In this document: one piece after another, positions 7,774 to 16,444 of the stretch
Numbering within the stretch: the stretch's first letter is position 1
How the letters are laid out: every line of letters starts with the position of its first letter
Assembly: GCF_009792295.1 (NCBI RefSeq)
Contig: NZ_CP039934.1
Span: 1,136,501-1,200,500 of the forward strand
Length of the DNA: 64,000 nt
Origin: Myroides fluvii
GTDB lineage: Bacteria; Bacteroidota; Bacteroidia; Flavobacteriales; Flavobacteriaceae
Direction: 5' to 3'
The notes under the pieces: model-generated
The model's input: the letters and a program-made list of their open reading frames with translations, nothing else
Told to the model about the DNA's origin: nothing
Database searches by the model: none
Translations under genes and position numbers: made by a program

Positions 7774-7797
7774 AGGTGTGTTACCTTTATTGCGATG

Positions 7798-7827
7798 CAA
7801 ATATAGTGCGTTTTCTGCTTTTTGCAA
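7798..7827 (-). promoter_or_regulatory. Promoter of the tRNA-Asn pair
   Basis: On the minus strand TTG (7827-7825) is followed after exactly 19 bp by TATATTTG (7805-7798). This matches the Bacteroidota vegetative consensus TTG-N19-TAnnTTTG. Confidence 0.8.
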
Positions 7828-7855
7828 ATATTTTATGCAAAAAAACCTACTTTTT

Positions 7856-8506
7856 TCAGCTCTCCCCCTTAAGTGTTGGCAATCCCAGACGATAACGAGT
7901 TGCTATCAAACGAATTACAAATACGGAAGCTGCAGTAGAAATTTGAACAATAACTGCGTCTAATCCGATTGCTTGAAGTATATAATAAATAAACACGCCA
8001 AAAATACACGCCAACGCATACCATTCTTGTCTAAAAATAGCGGGAATCTCATTAATTAAGATATCGCGAATCATTCCGCCAACAACACCTGTAATCGTAG
8101 CCATTATCACCACTACCCAAAAAGAATAGCCTAAGGCTAGCGTTTTTTCTGTCCCTACAACAACAAACAACCCCAATCCAATACTATCAAACCACAAGAA
8201 GGTATTATTTAAGCGGATTAATTTTTGCGGAAACATGATTACCAGCAACAAGGCAACAATCGTACACCAAACATAAACGCTGGTCAACATCCAGAAAGGC
8301 GTTACCCCTAATAACAAATCGCGCAGGGTACCCCCACCAGTAGCGGTAACGAATCCAACGACAAAGGCACCAAACCAATCGACACTCTTTGCAGAGGCCA
8401 ACCGTATACCCGATATAGCAAAAGCAATTGTACCGAAAAACTCAATCACATCGACAAACGCTATTGTCAACCAAAATTTCACAAAGGTGTCCATTAACTC
8501 ATTCAT
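7856..8506 (-). CDS. TRIC-type cation channel family membrane protein (UPF0126)
   Basis: The 216-aa inner-membrane protein has seven predicted helices arranged as two repeats. Each repeat has its hallmark GG..RD motif: GGGTLRDLLLG at about residue 58 and GGMIRDIL at about 143. Prokaryotic TRIC proteins of this family form trimeric potassium-permeable channels; older names are YicG/YadS-like. Length is typical. It is transcribed away from the tRNA pair and lies 20 bp from the stop of the aldehyde dehydrogenase gene, so they may be one operon. The transported ion is not shown by the sequence. Confidence 0.85.
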   Translation of the reverse strand: MNELMDTFVKFWLTIAFVDVIEFFGTIAFAISGIRLASAKSVDWFGAFVVGFVTATGGGTLRDLLLGVTPFWMLTSVYVWCTIVALLLVIMFPQKLIRLNNTFLWFDSIGLGLFVVVGTEKTLALGYSFWVVVIMATITGVVGGMIRDILINEIPAIFRQEWYALACIFGVFIYYILQAIGLDAVIVQISTAASVFVIRLIATRYRLGLPTLKGES

Positions 8507-8526
8507 AGACCAAACTGTATTATACG

Positions 8527-9819
8527 CTATTTAATTACAACCGTCTTCTTATTAACAAAGGCGAGCAGCCCTTCTTCTGACATTTCCCGTCCTATTCCCG
8601 AAAATTTATTTCCCCCAAATGGCACACGAGGATCTGAGCTAACCATCTCGTTTATGAATACTGCACCATCGTCGAACAAGTGTACATATTGCTTTAACTT
8701 TTCAACATCGTTGCCAAAGATAGAAACACCAAGGCCAAAATGCGAGTCATTACTCAGGGCAATTGCCTCTTCTATTGTATTGAATCCTACCACAACCGCA
8801 AGGGGGCCAAAAGTTTCGTGTTGAAATACGGGCATTTCAGCAGTAACATCTGTAACTACAGTGGGCTCAAACCAGTTCTTTTCTCGTTGGCCGCCGCAAA
8901 CGACACGAGCACCTAGCGCTACGGAGTCTTTTAACAGGCTTTCTAACTCCATTGCGAGATCTTCCCTAGCCATGAGTCCAATCCCTGTAGCAAGACTCAT
9001 TACGTCTCCTTGTTTTAATTTTTGTGCTTCTTCTGCTAATCGAGCAGTAAACACTTCGCGCAACGATTCATGCACTAAAAAGCGCTTCGCTGCAATACAA
9101 CTCTGCCCTGTATTTTGAAAACGCGCATTAACAGCTAGAGGGATAATCGCATCTAAATCGACATCTTGTGTGACAATAAAAGCGTTACTCCCCCCTAACT
9201 CTAACAAGACAGGCTTAATCAAACTCCCAGCTTTCTGTGCCACTGCACTTCCAGCAGGCTCGCTTCCTGTCAGTGATACTCCTTTTACAGCAGGATGCTC
9301 AATTACCTCTTCCACCTCGTTTCCGGGCATAGTTAAATTGAAGTACACCTGTTCAAACCCTTCAACTGCAAAGCAAGATTCCAAAGCTTTAGCCGAAAAA
9401 GGAACATTGCTTGCGTGTTTCAACACTACAGTATTTCCCGCTAACAAGGTGGGAATCGCAAAGCGAAATACCTGCCAAAAAGGATAATTCCACGGCATCA
9501 CCCCTAAGATAACACCCATGGGATCGTGAACGATATACGTTTCTGACCACTTGGTTTGAATGTGGCGTCCTTGTAAAATAGCTTGCCCTTCTGCAATATA
9601 ATAATCAATGAGTGTCGCGCTTTTTTCAACTTCTGCTATAGCTTGACTCAATGGCTTGAACATATCTTGGGTAATAACTGCCCCATAGCGTTCTTTGTTA
9701 ATTAACAATTTTTCTTTTACCTTTTTAAGGTATTCAATACGATCCTCTACGGCCATCTTGCTCCATCTTTGATAAGCACGTTGAGCTGCTTCAATTCTAT
9801 ATTCTACTTCGTTTTTCAT
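8527..9819 (-). CDS. NAD(P)-dependent succinate-semialdehyde dehydrogenase-like enzyme
   Basis: This aldehyde dehydrogenase (430 aa) has its catalytic Cys in [11 protein letters not shown] and its general-base Glu in [11 protein letters not shown]. Substrate-pocket sequences follow the Sad/YneI type of succinate-semialdehyde dehydrogenase ([19 protein letters not shown]). Such enzymes oxidise succinate semialdehyde to succinate, linking 4-aminobutyrate breakdown to the citric acid cycle. It is somewhat shorter than typical 455-480 aa members, mainly at the N-terminus. The exact aldehyde is inferred; other short aldehydes are possible. Confidence 0.8.
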   Translation of the reverse strand: MKNEVEYRIEAAQRAYQRWSKMAVEDRIEYLKKVKEKLLINKERYGAVITQDMFKPLSQAIAEVEKSATLIDYYIAEGQAILQGRHIQTKWSETYIVHDPMGVILGVMPWNYPFWQVFRFAIPTLLAGNTVVLKHASNVPFSAKALESCFAVEGFEQVYFNLTMPGNEVEEVIEHPAVKGVSLTGSEPAGSAVAQKAGSLIKPVLLELGGSNAFIVTQDVDLDAIIPLAVNARFQNTGQSCIAAKRFLVHESLREVFTARLAEEAQKLKQGDVMSLATGIGLMAREDLAMELESLLKDSVALGARVVCGGQREKNWFEPTVVTDVTAEMPVFQHETFGPLAVVVGFNTIEEAIALSNDSHFGLGVSIFGNDVEKLKQYVHLFDDGAVFINEMVSSDPRVPFGGNKFSGIGREMSEEGLLAFVNKKTVVIK

Positions 9820-9984
9820 ATTTATGCAACTTTTATCTTCTAAATTTACAACATCATCTACATTAATCTCATCTACTACTTAAAAAAATATACTATTCTT
9901 TTTTACCCCTCCTAAACAATCCTTTCTAGTAAAAAAACTATACGAGGTTCAAAAATAGAAAAGTCATCCATTCAATATAACGTT

Positions 9985-9992
9985 TATCTTTG
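9985..9992 (+). promoter_or_regulatory. -7 box upstream of small membrane protein
   Basis: TATCTTTG fits TAnnTTTG and lies 20 bp before the ATG at 10013. No clear TTG lies 19 bp upstream. Confidence 0.5.
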
Positions 9993-10012
9993 CGGAAACA
10001 AATTATACTAGT

Positions 10013-10189
10013 ATGGATAAAAATGTAAAACTACTAACCCTTGGATTGTTGCTCTTTGCTTTTAGTTTAATTCTGAAAGCTACAGCAATTATTACGCCTA
10101 CAATTAGTACCATTGTCATCATAATCGGATTTGCTTTTATCGTTGTTTCACTATATCACTTAGTTTTCACTAAACTCCGCAAGAAATAG
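10013..10189 (+). CDS. Small two-helix membrane protein
   Basis: A 58-aa frame starts at ATG 10013 (MDKNVKLLTLGLLLFAFS) and ends in KLRKK. Two hydrophobic segments (about residues 6-27 and 31-51) are separated by a short turn with Pro and Thr. A TAnnTTTG box lies 20 bp upstream. The positive C-terminus suggests that both ends face the cytoplasm. I do not recognise the family. Codon use and the promoter support a real gene. Confidence 0.6.
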   Translation: MDKNVKLLTLGLLLFAFSLILKATAIITPTISTIVIIIGFAFIVVSLYHLVFTKLRKK

Positions 10190-10352
10190 TGTAATTGTCA
10201 ATGAGAAACAGTTGATGGTGGGATTGCATGTTCTGAGTTAAGGCAATCGCAATTGTACAAAAAATAAAAACACAAAAAAACAGCAATAAACGACTGTTTA
10301 TCACTGTTTCTTTAGCTAGAATCGACCTACATTTCACAACGTAGGACTCTCT

Positions 10353-11306
10353 TTATTTTTTTAAAACTTTACTTAAGTTCTCAAGCATAACCGCAGTCAT
10401 AGCACTTAAATCGTACTTGTGACTCCAATTCCAATCTTGTTGTGCGCAGCTGTCATCAATACTTGCTGGCCAACTATCTGCAATGGCTTGACGAAAATCA
10501 GGTTCATAAGCAATTGTAAACTCGGGAATATGTTTGGTAATTTCTGCTGCAATTTCCTCTGGAGTAAAAGAAATTCCACCTAAGTTGTAAGACGAGCGGA
10601 TTTTAATTGACTCTTTTGGCGCTTGCATAATTTTGACAGTAGCCGCTAAAGCATCCTCCATATACATCATAGGTAAACCTGTTTTTTCAGATAAGAAGCA
10701 GTTGTACTGTTTGTCTTCAATGGCTTTATAAAAGATATCCACCGCATAATCCGTTGTTCCTCCTCCTGGAGGAGTAGTCCAAGAGATTAATCCCGGATAA
10801 CGGATACTGCGCACATCTACTCCATATTTATTGAAGTAATACTCACACCAACGCTCACCGGTTTGTTTCGAAATTCCATACACTGTACTTGGTTCCATCA
10901 CGGTATATTGTGGCGTATTTTCTCTAGGTGTAGTTGGTCCGAATACTGCAATAGACGATGGCCAAAATATTTTTTTAATTTTTCCTTCTTTCGCTAAATT
11001 TAAGACGTGAAATAGAGAGTTCATGTTTAATTCCCAAGCAAAAGCTGGGTTCTTTTCTGCAGTTGCAGAAAGCAAAGCTGCCATTAAATAAACCTCTTCT
11101 ACTTGATGCTTCTCAATCACTTGAGCAACGGCATCAAACTCCATTGCATTTAGAATTTCAAAGGGTCCTGAGCTCATCAAAGCATCATTACCTTCTCGAA
11201 TATCTGAAGCGATAACATGCTCATTTCCATAGATACCACGCAACTTTAACGTAAGTTCAGAGCCAATTTGTCCACAAGCTCCAATAATTAATATTTTGGT
11301 TCCCAT
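10353..11306 (-). CDS. L-threonine 3-dehydrogenase, SDR type
   Basis: This NAD-dependent enzyme of the short-chain dehydrogenase family (317 aa) has the Rossmann motif GACGQIG at residues 9-15 and the catalytic YGISK (Tyr-x3-Lys) at about 143. The sequence follows the SDR-type threonine dehydrogenases of flavobacteria: SSIAVFGP before the Tyr, RYPGLISW after it, and GTTDYAVDIFY. The reaction is L-threonine to 2-amino-3-oxobutyrate, which breaks down to glycine and acetyl-CoA by a ligase not in this window. The gene stands alone on the minus strand. A general NAD-dependent epimerase is the alternative, but the match is good. Confidence 0.85.
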   Translation of the reverse strand: MGTKILIIGACGQIGSELTLKLRGIYGNEHVIASDIREGNDALMSSGPFEILNAMEFDAVAQVIEKHQVEEVYLMAALLSATAEKNPAFAWELNMNSLFHVLNLAKEGKIKKIFWPSSIAVFGPTTPRENTPQYTVMEPSTVYGISKQTGERWCEYYFNKYGVDVRSIRYPGLISWTTPPGGGTTDYAVDIFYKAIEDKQYNCFLSEKTGLPMMYMEDALAATVKIMQAPKESIKIRSSYNLGGISFTPEEIAAEITKHIPEFTIAYEPDFRQAIADSWPASIDDSCAQQDWNWSHKYDLSAMTAVMLENLSKVLKK

Positions 11307-11475
11307 TTAATTTGTATTTAGTTGCACAAATATAGCCGTTGCCAAACAATAAATCAATGCAAAAAAGGACAATTCTATAAGAGAATAAATAAATTTAGGA
11401 GGCATTCACAAGTAAATCAAGTAAAATTCGCTATGGTTTATCGCAAAGCAAGTCAAATAAATTCAATAACATTCG

Positions 11476-11483
11476 TAAATTTG
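11476..11483 (+). promoter_or_regulatory. -7 box of the lipoprotein-mfd operon
   Basis: TAAATTTG fits TAnnTTTG and lies 19 bp before the lipoprotein ATG at 11503. A TTG at the proper distance is not seen. Confidence 0.5.
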
Positions 11484-11502
11484 AGCTTTGAAATTCAAGG
11501 AT

Positions 11503-12102
11503 ATGAAAAACATATGGACGATTATACTGTTGGTACTTAGTTTACATCTGACTTCTTGCAAGAAGGAAATTGACCAAAGTGCTATAGAACAAACTAAGCT
11601 ACAGCAGTACAACGATAGTATATTTACCCATTTAATGAAAGAGTGGAAGTTTAGAATTCCCAAAACATCTAAAGAACTAACCCCAGTACTTGAAGAGTGG
11701 AAAGCGTGGAACAATTTAATCGCTGAATTAAAATTGCGTCCCGTTTCTACCGTTGGCGCTTTTCAAAAAAAGGCAACAACGTTAAGTGAGCTCGCAGAAA
11801 ATCTACCTTATCAAGGCTATCCAACGACATTAGATACCCCCGATATTAAAATACGTTATTCTACTTTGTTGAATGCCATGCAAAATTTAGACATGTACAT
11901 CAATCTAAATCCTGTCAATATAGAAAAAGTAGATGAGTGGTTGGACCAAATTCAGATCAGTCTCGATGATATTGTTCGTATGATGGATGAGAATTTAGTT
12001 AGACAAAATTACGCAAAAGAGGTTGGAGAAGATACAATGTTGGAGGAAATGGAAGAATTTAGAAGTGAAACGAGAAGGGCAAATCCCGAAGAAGAACAAT
12101 AG
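11503..12102 (+). CDS. Lipoprotein of unknown function, upstream of mfd
   Basis: The 199-aa product starts at ATG 11503 (a TTG at 11488 is in frame but gives no better start) with the lipoprotein signal MKNIWTIILLVLSLHLTSC; the lipidated Cys is residue 19. The mature part is mainly helical, with heptad-like stretches (about 30-180) and an acidic tail (EEMEEF, EEEQ). No domain is recognised. It ends 3 bp before mfd, so the two are co-transcribed and probably translationally coupled. That pairing with a DNA repair gene does not reveal its role. Confidence 0.75.
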   Translation: MKNIWTIILLVLSLHLTSCKKEIDQSAIEQTKLQQYNDSIFTHLMKEWKFRIPKTSKELTPVLEEWKAWNNLIAELKLRPVSTVGAFQKKATTLSELAENLPYQGYPTTLDTPDIKIRYSTLLNAMQNLDMYINLNPVNIEKVDEWLDQIQISLDDIVRMMDENLVRQNYAKEVGEDTMLEEMEEFRSETRRANPEEEQ

Positions 12103-12105
12103 TTT

Positions 12106-15100
12106 ATGGAAATAAAGAAGCATTTTAATGAGGCGATGCAAACGAAAAAAATTGCATCTGATTTATTAAAGAGTCGTCAACCTATCCTTTTCAAAGGTCT
12201 TGTTGGTTCAGCTTTATCCTTTCAAATAGAAAGTTTATTCCAACAAACAGAACTCCCTTTCTTATTAATTTTTAATGACAAAGAAGAGGCTGCTTATTAT
12301 CTCAATGATTTAGAACACTTTATCAACAAGCAAGATGTTCTCTTTTACCCTGGGTCGTATCGTCGTCCTTATCAAATTGAAGAGACCGACAATGCCAACG
12401 TATTATTGCGTGCAGAGGTTTTAAATCGCATTAGTTCGCGTAAAAAACCGGCTATAATCGTATCGTATGCAGAGGCTATTTTTGAAAAAGTAGTAACGAA
12501 AAAGGTACTTGAAAAAAACACGTTAAAAGTACATGTTGGCGATCAGCTATCCATTGATTTTATCAACGAAACCCTTTTTGAATACAACTTCAAACGGGTT
12601 GATTTTGTTGCTGAACCCGGGGAGTTTTCTGTTCGAGGTGGTATCATTGACGTATTTTCGTTTTCGAATGACAATCCCTATCGCCTAGAGTTTTTTGGTG
12701 ATGAGATTGACAGTATTCGAACGTTTGATGTGGAAACACAACTATCTGTGGACAAACAGAAAAAAATCACAATCATCCCCAATGTTGAAAATAAATTCAC
12801 CGCAGAATCGAGAGAGAGTTTTTTAGAATACATTGCAGAAAAAACAGTTATAATCGCTCAAAACACCGCCTTTATTGTCGATCAACTCAATCATAATTTT
12901 GAGAAGGCAACGGCCATTTTTGAAAAGTTAAACAAAACACTGAAATATTCGGATCCGCATCAAATGTTTTTACATGGCGATGCTTTTCTACGCCAAGTTG
13001 CACTATTTAACTACATCGAATTAACAGAAACAAAACCTATTACACCCAGTAAAACGGTTGTGTTTCACACCAAACCACAACCTTCTTTCAATAAGCAATT
13101 TGATTTATTGGTTCGCGATTTGAATGATAATTCAGACAACGGTTATACCAATTATTTATTTTGTGCCAATGAAAACCAAGCCCGTCGATTCAAAGAAATA
13201 TTTGATGCGATGCGCGATGAAAACCAGCATCAAGTAGTACAACAGTACAAAACGATTGTTACCCCCATATACGAAGGTTTTATTGATGAGGAAAAACAAA
13301 TTGCTTGTTATACAGACCATCAAATTTTTGAGCGTTACCACAAGTTTACGCTTAAAAATGGCTACACCAAAAAACAAACCATTACCCTCAAAGAGATTAC
13401 CTCTTTAAGTGTTGGTGATTATGTCACGCACATTGATCATGGGATTGGAAAATTTGGGGGCTTGCAAAAAATACAAGTAGAAGGCAAAACACAGGAGGCC
13501 ATCAAATTGGTTTATGCAGACAATGACATTGTATATGTCAGCATTCACTCTTTGCACAAAATTGCCAAATACAATGGCAAAGAAGGCGCCATTCCCAAAG
13601 TGCACAAATTAGGTTCTAGTGCTTGGAAAAATTTAAAAACAAAAACGAAAGCACGTGTTAAACACATTGCGTTCAACTTAATTCAACTCTATGCTAAAAG
13701 GCGAACACAAAAAGGATTTGCGTGTGCGCCAGACAGTTATTTACAACACGAACTCGAAAGTTCGTTTATCTATGAAGATACACCCGACCAGCTAAAAGCA
13801 ACTCAGGAAGTAAAAGCGGACATGGAGTTAGAGCGCCCTATGGATCGTTTGGTATGTGGAGATGTTGGATTTGGAAAAACAGAGGTCGCCATCCGTGCGG
13901 CTTTTAAAATGGTGGATAATGGCAAGCAAGTGGCTATTCTCGTACCTACGACAATTTTGGCTTTTCAGCATTTTAAAACGTTTTCTGAGCGTTTGAAAGA
14001 TATGCCCGTTCGCGTGAGCTATATCAATCGATTCAGAACAGCCAAGCAAAAAAGTGAGATTATCCGCGACTTAGAAGCTGGACAAATCGACATCCTTATC
14101 GGTACCCATCAATTGGTGAACAAAAATGTTGTATTCAAAGATTTAGGATTACTCATCATTGACGAAGAACAAAAATTTGGGGTAGCCGTAAAAGATAAAT
14201 TAAAGACGATTTCTGAGAATGTAGATACGTTAACGTTAACAGCAACCCCTATTCCGAGAACGCTACAATTCTCCTTAATGGCGGCACGAGATTTATCGGT
14301 TATTACCACTCCTCCCCCCAACCGTTATCCCATTGAAACGAATGTGGTGGGATTTAATGAAGAAATTATACGCGATGCCGTTTCCTATGAAATAGAACGC
14401 GGTGGACAAGTGTATTTCATCAATAACCGCATTGAAAATATTCGCGAAGTTGCGGGTATGATTCAGCGCTTAGTTCCCGATGCAAAAGTAGGGGTTGGCC
14501 ATGGACAGATGGAGGGTAAAAAACTAGAAGAATTGATGCTAGCCTTTATGGATGGGGAATTTGATGTTTTAGTTGCTACGACCATTATTGAAAGTGGATT
14601 GGATGTACCTAACGCCAATACCATTCTAATTAACAACGCCAATAATTTTGGATTATCGGATTTACATCAAATGCGCGGTCGCGTAGGACGAAGTAACAAA
14701 AAAGCATTCTGTTATTTTATCTGTCCTCCTTATTCTGTAATGACAGAAGAAGCGCGTAAACGCATTCAAGCCTTAGAGCAATTTAGCGATTTGGGTAGCG
14801 GATTTAATATCGCGATGAAAGATTTAGAGATTCGCGGTGCAGGAGATATTTTAGGGGGTGAACAGAGTGGTTTCATCAATGAAATTGGTTTTGAAACCTA
14901 CCAAAAAATCATGCAAGAGGCCATTGAAGAGTTAAAAGAAAACGAATTCAAAGAGCTATATCTCGAAGACCAAAAAGAGGAAACCAAAGTATTCGTTCGC
15001 GATTGTCAAATTGATACCGACTTCGAAATTTTGTTCCCTGATGAGTATATCAACAACATCACAGAACGATTAAATTTATATAACGAGTTAAGTACCATTA

Positions 15101-15462
15101 CCACAGAAACGGCACTCAAAGAATATGAACAACGCTTAGTCGATCGTTTTGGACCACTTCCCAAGCAAGCTATTGCCCTTTTAGACAGCTTGCGCATCAA
15201 ATGGCATGCGAGTAACCTTGGACTTGAAAAAGTAATTTTAAAACAAGGAAAAATGCTTTGTTATTTTATTGGGGATCAGCAATCGGGTTTCTATACCTCT
15301 CCAAAATTTAGACAGGTATTAACCTTTGTGCAACAGAGTTCTCACTTGTGTAAAATGCGCGAAAAGGAAACGAAAAATGGCTTGCGCTTGATGTTGTCTT
15401 TTGAACAAGTAAAATCAATCAAGAAAGCCCTAGAATATTTATCTGGAATAGATAAAATGTAA
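12106..15462 (+). CDS. mfd: Transcription-repair coupling factor
   Basis: Mfd (1118 aa) removes RNA polymerase stalled at DNA lesions and recruits UvrA. Domains in order are a UvrB-like N-terminal module (residues 1-350, with the typical PGSYRRPYQ and GEFSVRGGIIDVF), the CarD-like RNA polymerase interaction domain (about 430-490, VGDYVTHIDHGIGKFGG), a superfamily 2 translocase with Walker A at about 585 (GDVGFGKTEVA) and DEEQ at about 685, helicase motif VI (QMRGRVGRS), and the C-terminal TRCF domain. All key motifs are intact, and the length is normal. It is the second gene after a lipoprotein. Confidence 0.97.
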   Translation: MEIKKHFNEAMQTKKIASDLLKSRQPILFKGLVGSALSFQIESLFQQTELPFLLIFNDKEEAAYYLNDLEHFINKQDVLFYPGSYRRPYQIEETDNANVLLRAEVLNRISSRKKPAIIVSYAEAIFEKVVTKKVLEKNTLKVHVGDQLSIDFINETLFEYNFKRVDFVAEPGEFSVRGGIIDVFSFSNDNPYRLEFFGDEIDSIRTFDVETQLSVDKQKKITIIPNVENKFTAESRESFLEYIAEKTVIIAQNTAFIVDQLNHNFEKATAIFEKLNKTLKYSDPHQMFLHGDAFLRQVALFNYIELTETKPITPSKTVVFHTKPQPSFNKQFDLLVRDLNDNSDNGYTNYLFCANENQARRFKEIFDAMRDENQHQVVQQYKTIVTPIYEGFIDEEKQIACYTDHQIFERYHKFTLKNGYTKKQTITLKEITSLSVGDYVTHIDHGIGKFGGLQKIQVEGKTQEAIKLVYADNDIVYVSIHSLHKIAKYNGKEGAIPKVHKLGSSAWKNLKTKTKARVKHIAFNLIQLYAKRRTQKGFACAPDSYLQHELESSFIYEDTPDQLKATQEVKADMELERPMDRLVCGDVGFGKTEVAIRAAFKMVDNGKQVAILVPTTILAFQHFKTFSERLKDMPVRVSYINRFRTAKQKSEIIRDLEAGQIDILIGTHQLVNKNVVFKDLGLLIIDEEQKFGVAVKDKLKTISENVDTLTLTATPIPRTLQFSLMAARDLSVITTPPPNRYPIETNVVGFNEEIIRDAVSYEIERGGQVYFINNRIENIREVAGMIQRLVPDAKVGVGHGQMEGKKLEELMLAFMDGEFDVLVATTIIESGLDVPNANTILINNANNFGLSDLHQMRGRVGRSNKKAFCYFICPPYSVMTEEARKRIQALEQFSDLGSGFNIAMKDLEIRGAGDILGGEQSGFINEIGFETYQKIMQEAIEELKENEFKELYLEDQKEETKVFVRDCQIDTDFEILFPDEYINNITERLNLYNELSTITTETALKEYEQRLVDRFGPLPKQAIALLDSLRIKWHASNLGLEKVILKQGKMLCYFIGDQQSGFYTSPKFRQVLTFVQQSSHLCKMREKETKNGLRLMLSFEQVKSIKKALEYLSGIDKM

Positions 15463-15606
15463 AATGGAAAGAGGAAAGAAGAAAAGGGTGAATTTTCCTT
15501 TTTTAGAAAGAATAATCTTTTACTAAGGATCTTCTCTATATCTCACCGAGTTGCTATTTTTTTAGAATTCGATGAATTTCCGCTTCGCTACAATTTCCTC
15601 TATTCA

Positions 15607-15650
15607 AAAAACACGAATGGCTTGTATGTGCAAGCCATTCGTGTTTTAGA
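15607..15650 (+). terminator. Terminator after mfd
   Basis: A stem of about 17 bp (core CACGAATGGCTTG / CAAGCCATTCGTG) with a 6-base loop ends in GTTTT; an A-rich left arm lets it work both ways. Confidence 0.75.
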
Positions 15651-15734
15651 TCAAAGCGAACAGCCTTTTTAAACTTTGTTCTCTTTTCTTCTTTCCTTTT
15701 TTTACGCTACTTTCGCATTTAATTATTTTAATTG

Positions 15735-16262
15735 ATGACAACTCAACCCCTATTATCTATTCGAAATTTATGCATCGGTTTATTTCTTTTCTCCTTTGTT
15801 GCTCCTTCTTTTTCACAAGAGAATCACACTGTTTTTGTCAATCTTGGGGGACAAGGAATTGAGACTTCCTACAAATACAGACTCACCTATGATTTACATG
15901 CAGAAGCTTTTCTAGGATTAGGTCCGGGTTATAGTCTAAAGGAGAAAAGGGGATATAACTTTGAATATGACTTTATTCCTTTTGCAAAAGCCAATTTAAA
16001 ATGGCATTTCATCAATGAAGAGGATAGAAAATACTACCTTGCTACTCAAACCAAATACTCCTTTGGAAAAACTACTGATACAAGTTTTAATAGAATTCTA
16101 ATTACAGAAGGACATATAGGAAATGAACAGTACATCACAAAACGACTCTTGTACAACATACACGTAGGGGGTGGATACATTCAAGATTTCGATGTTGATC
16201 GAGGGGAATTCTTGTTGACTTTTGGGGTAACACTTAAATACGCTATTTTAAAAATTAAATAA
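15735..16262 (+). CDS. Secreted beta-barrel-like protein, unknown
   Basis: The 175-aa product starts at ATG 15735 with an N-terminal signal segment (LCIGLFLFSFVAPSFSQ, cleavage after SFSQ). The rest is alternating strands rich in aromatic residues (YKYRLTYDLHAEAFLGLG, LKWHFINEEDRKYYLATQ), ending in FGVTLKYAILKIK, which fits a small outer-membrane barrel. It faintly recalls TraO-like conjugation proteins, but I see no specific motif and no transfer genes around it, so I do not assign that. It sits alone between two terminators. Confidence 0.6.
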   Translation: MTTQPLLSIRNLCIGLFLFSFVAPSFSQENHTVFVNLGGQGIETSYKYRLTYDLHAEAFLGLGPGYSLKEKRGYNFEYDFIPFAKANLKWHFINEEDRKYYLATQTKYSFGKTTDTSFNRILITEGHIGNEQYITKRLLYNIHVGGGYIQDFDVDRGEFLLTFGVTLKYAILKIK

Positions 16263-16270
16263 GAAAGATG

Positions 16271-16297
16271 GAGGTGACAAGTCTCCTCTTTTTACAA
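16271..16297 (+). terminator. Terminator of the beta-barrel gene
   Basis: GAGG and CCTC form a short stem followed by TTTTT just after the stop at 16262. Confidence 0.45.
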
Positions 16298-16300
16298 TCA

Positions 16301-16338
16301 AAAAAAGGAATGTGTTTCGTAAACGCATTCCTTTTTTG
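16301..16338. terminator. Bidirectional terminator hairpin
   Basis: GGAATGTGTTT and AAACGCATTCC pair with one mismatch around CGT and are flanked by A6 and T6 runs. It separates convergent genes. Confidence 0.7.
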
Positions 16339-16413
16339 ATTGTAAGAGAGGCACCAAAAGATTGATAAAAGGACTCCGCTCTAATTTCCCTTCTCTTCTT
16401 TCTTCTCTCCAAT

Positions 16414-16444
16414 AAAAAAGCCAACTTTTCAGTTGGCTTTTTTA
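16414..16444 (-). terminator. Terminator of the M16 peptidase gene
   Basis: AAAAAAGCCAAC and GTTGGCTTTTTT pair around a 6-base loop next to the end of the minus-strand gene that ends at 16445. It may act in both directions. Confidence 0.7.

Noticed and set aside
9170..9487. 105-codon plus-strand frame in the aldehyde dehydrogenase gene
   Set aside because: It is an antisense shadow of a conserved catalytic region.
15735..16262. TraO-type conjugation protein
   Set aside because: The likeness is only a signal peptide plus strands; no transfer genes are near and no family motif is visible.
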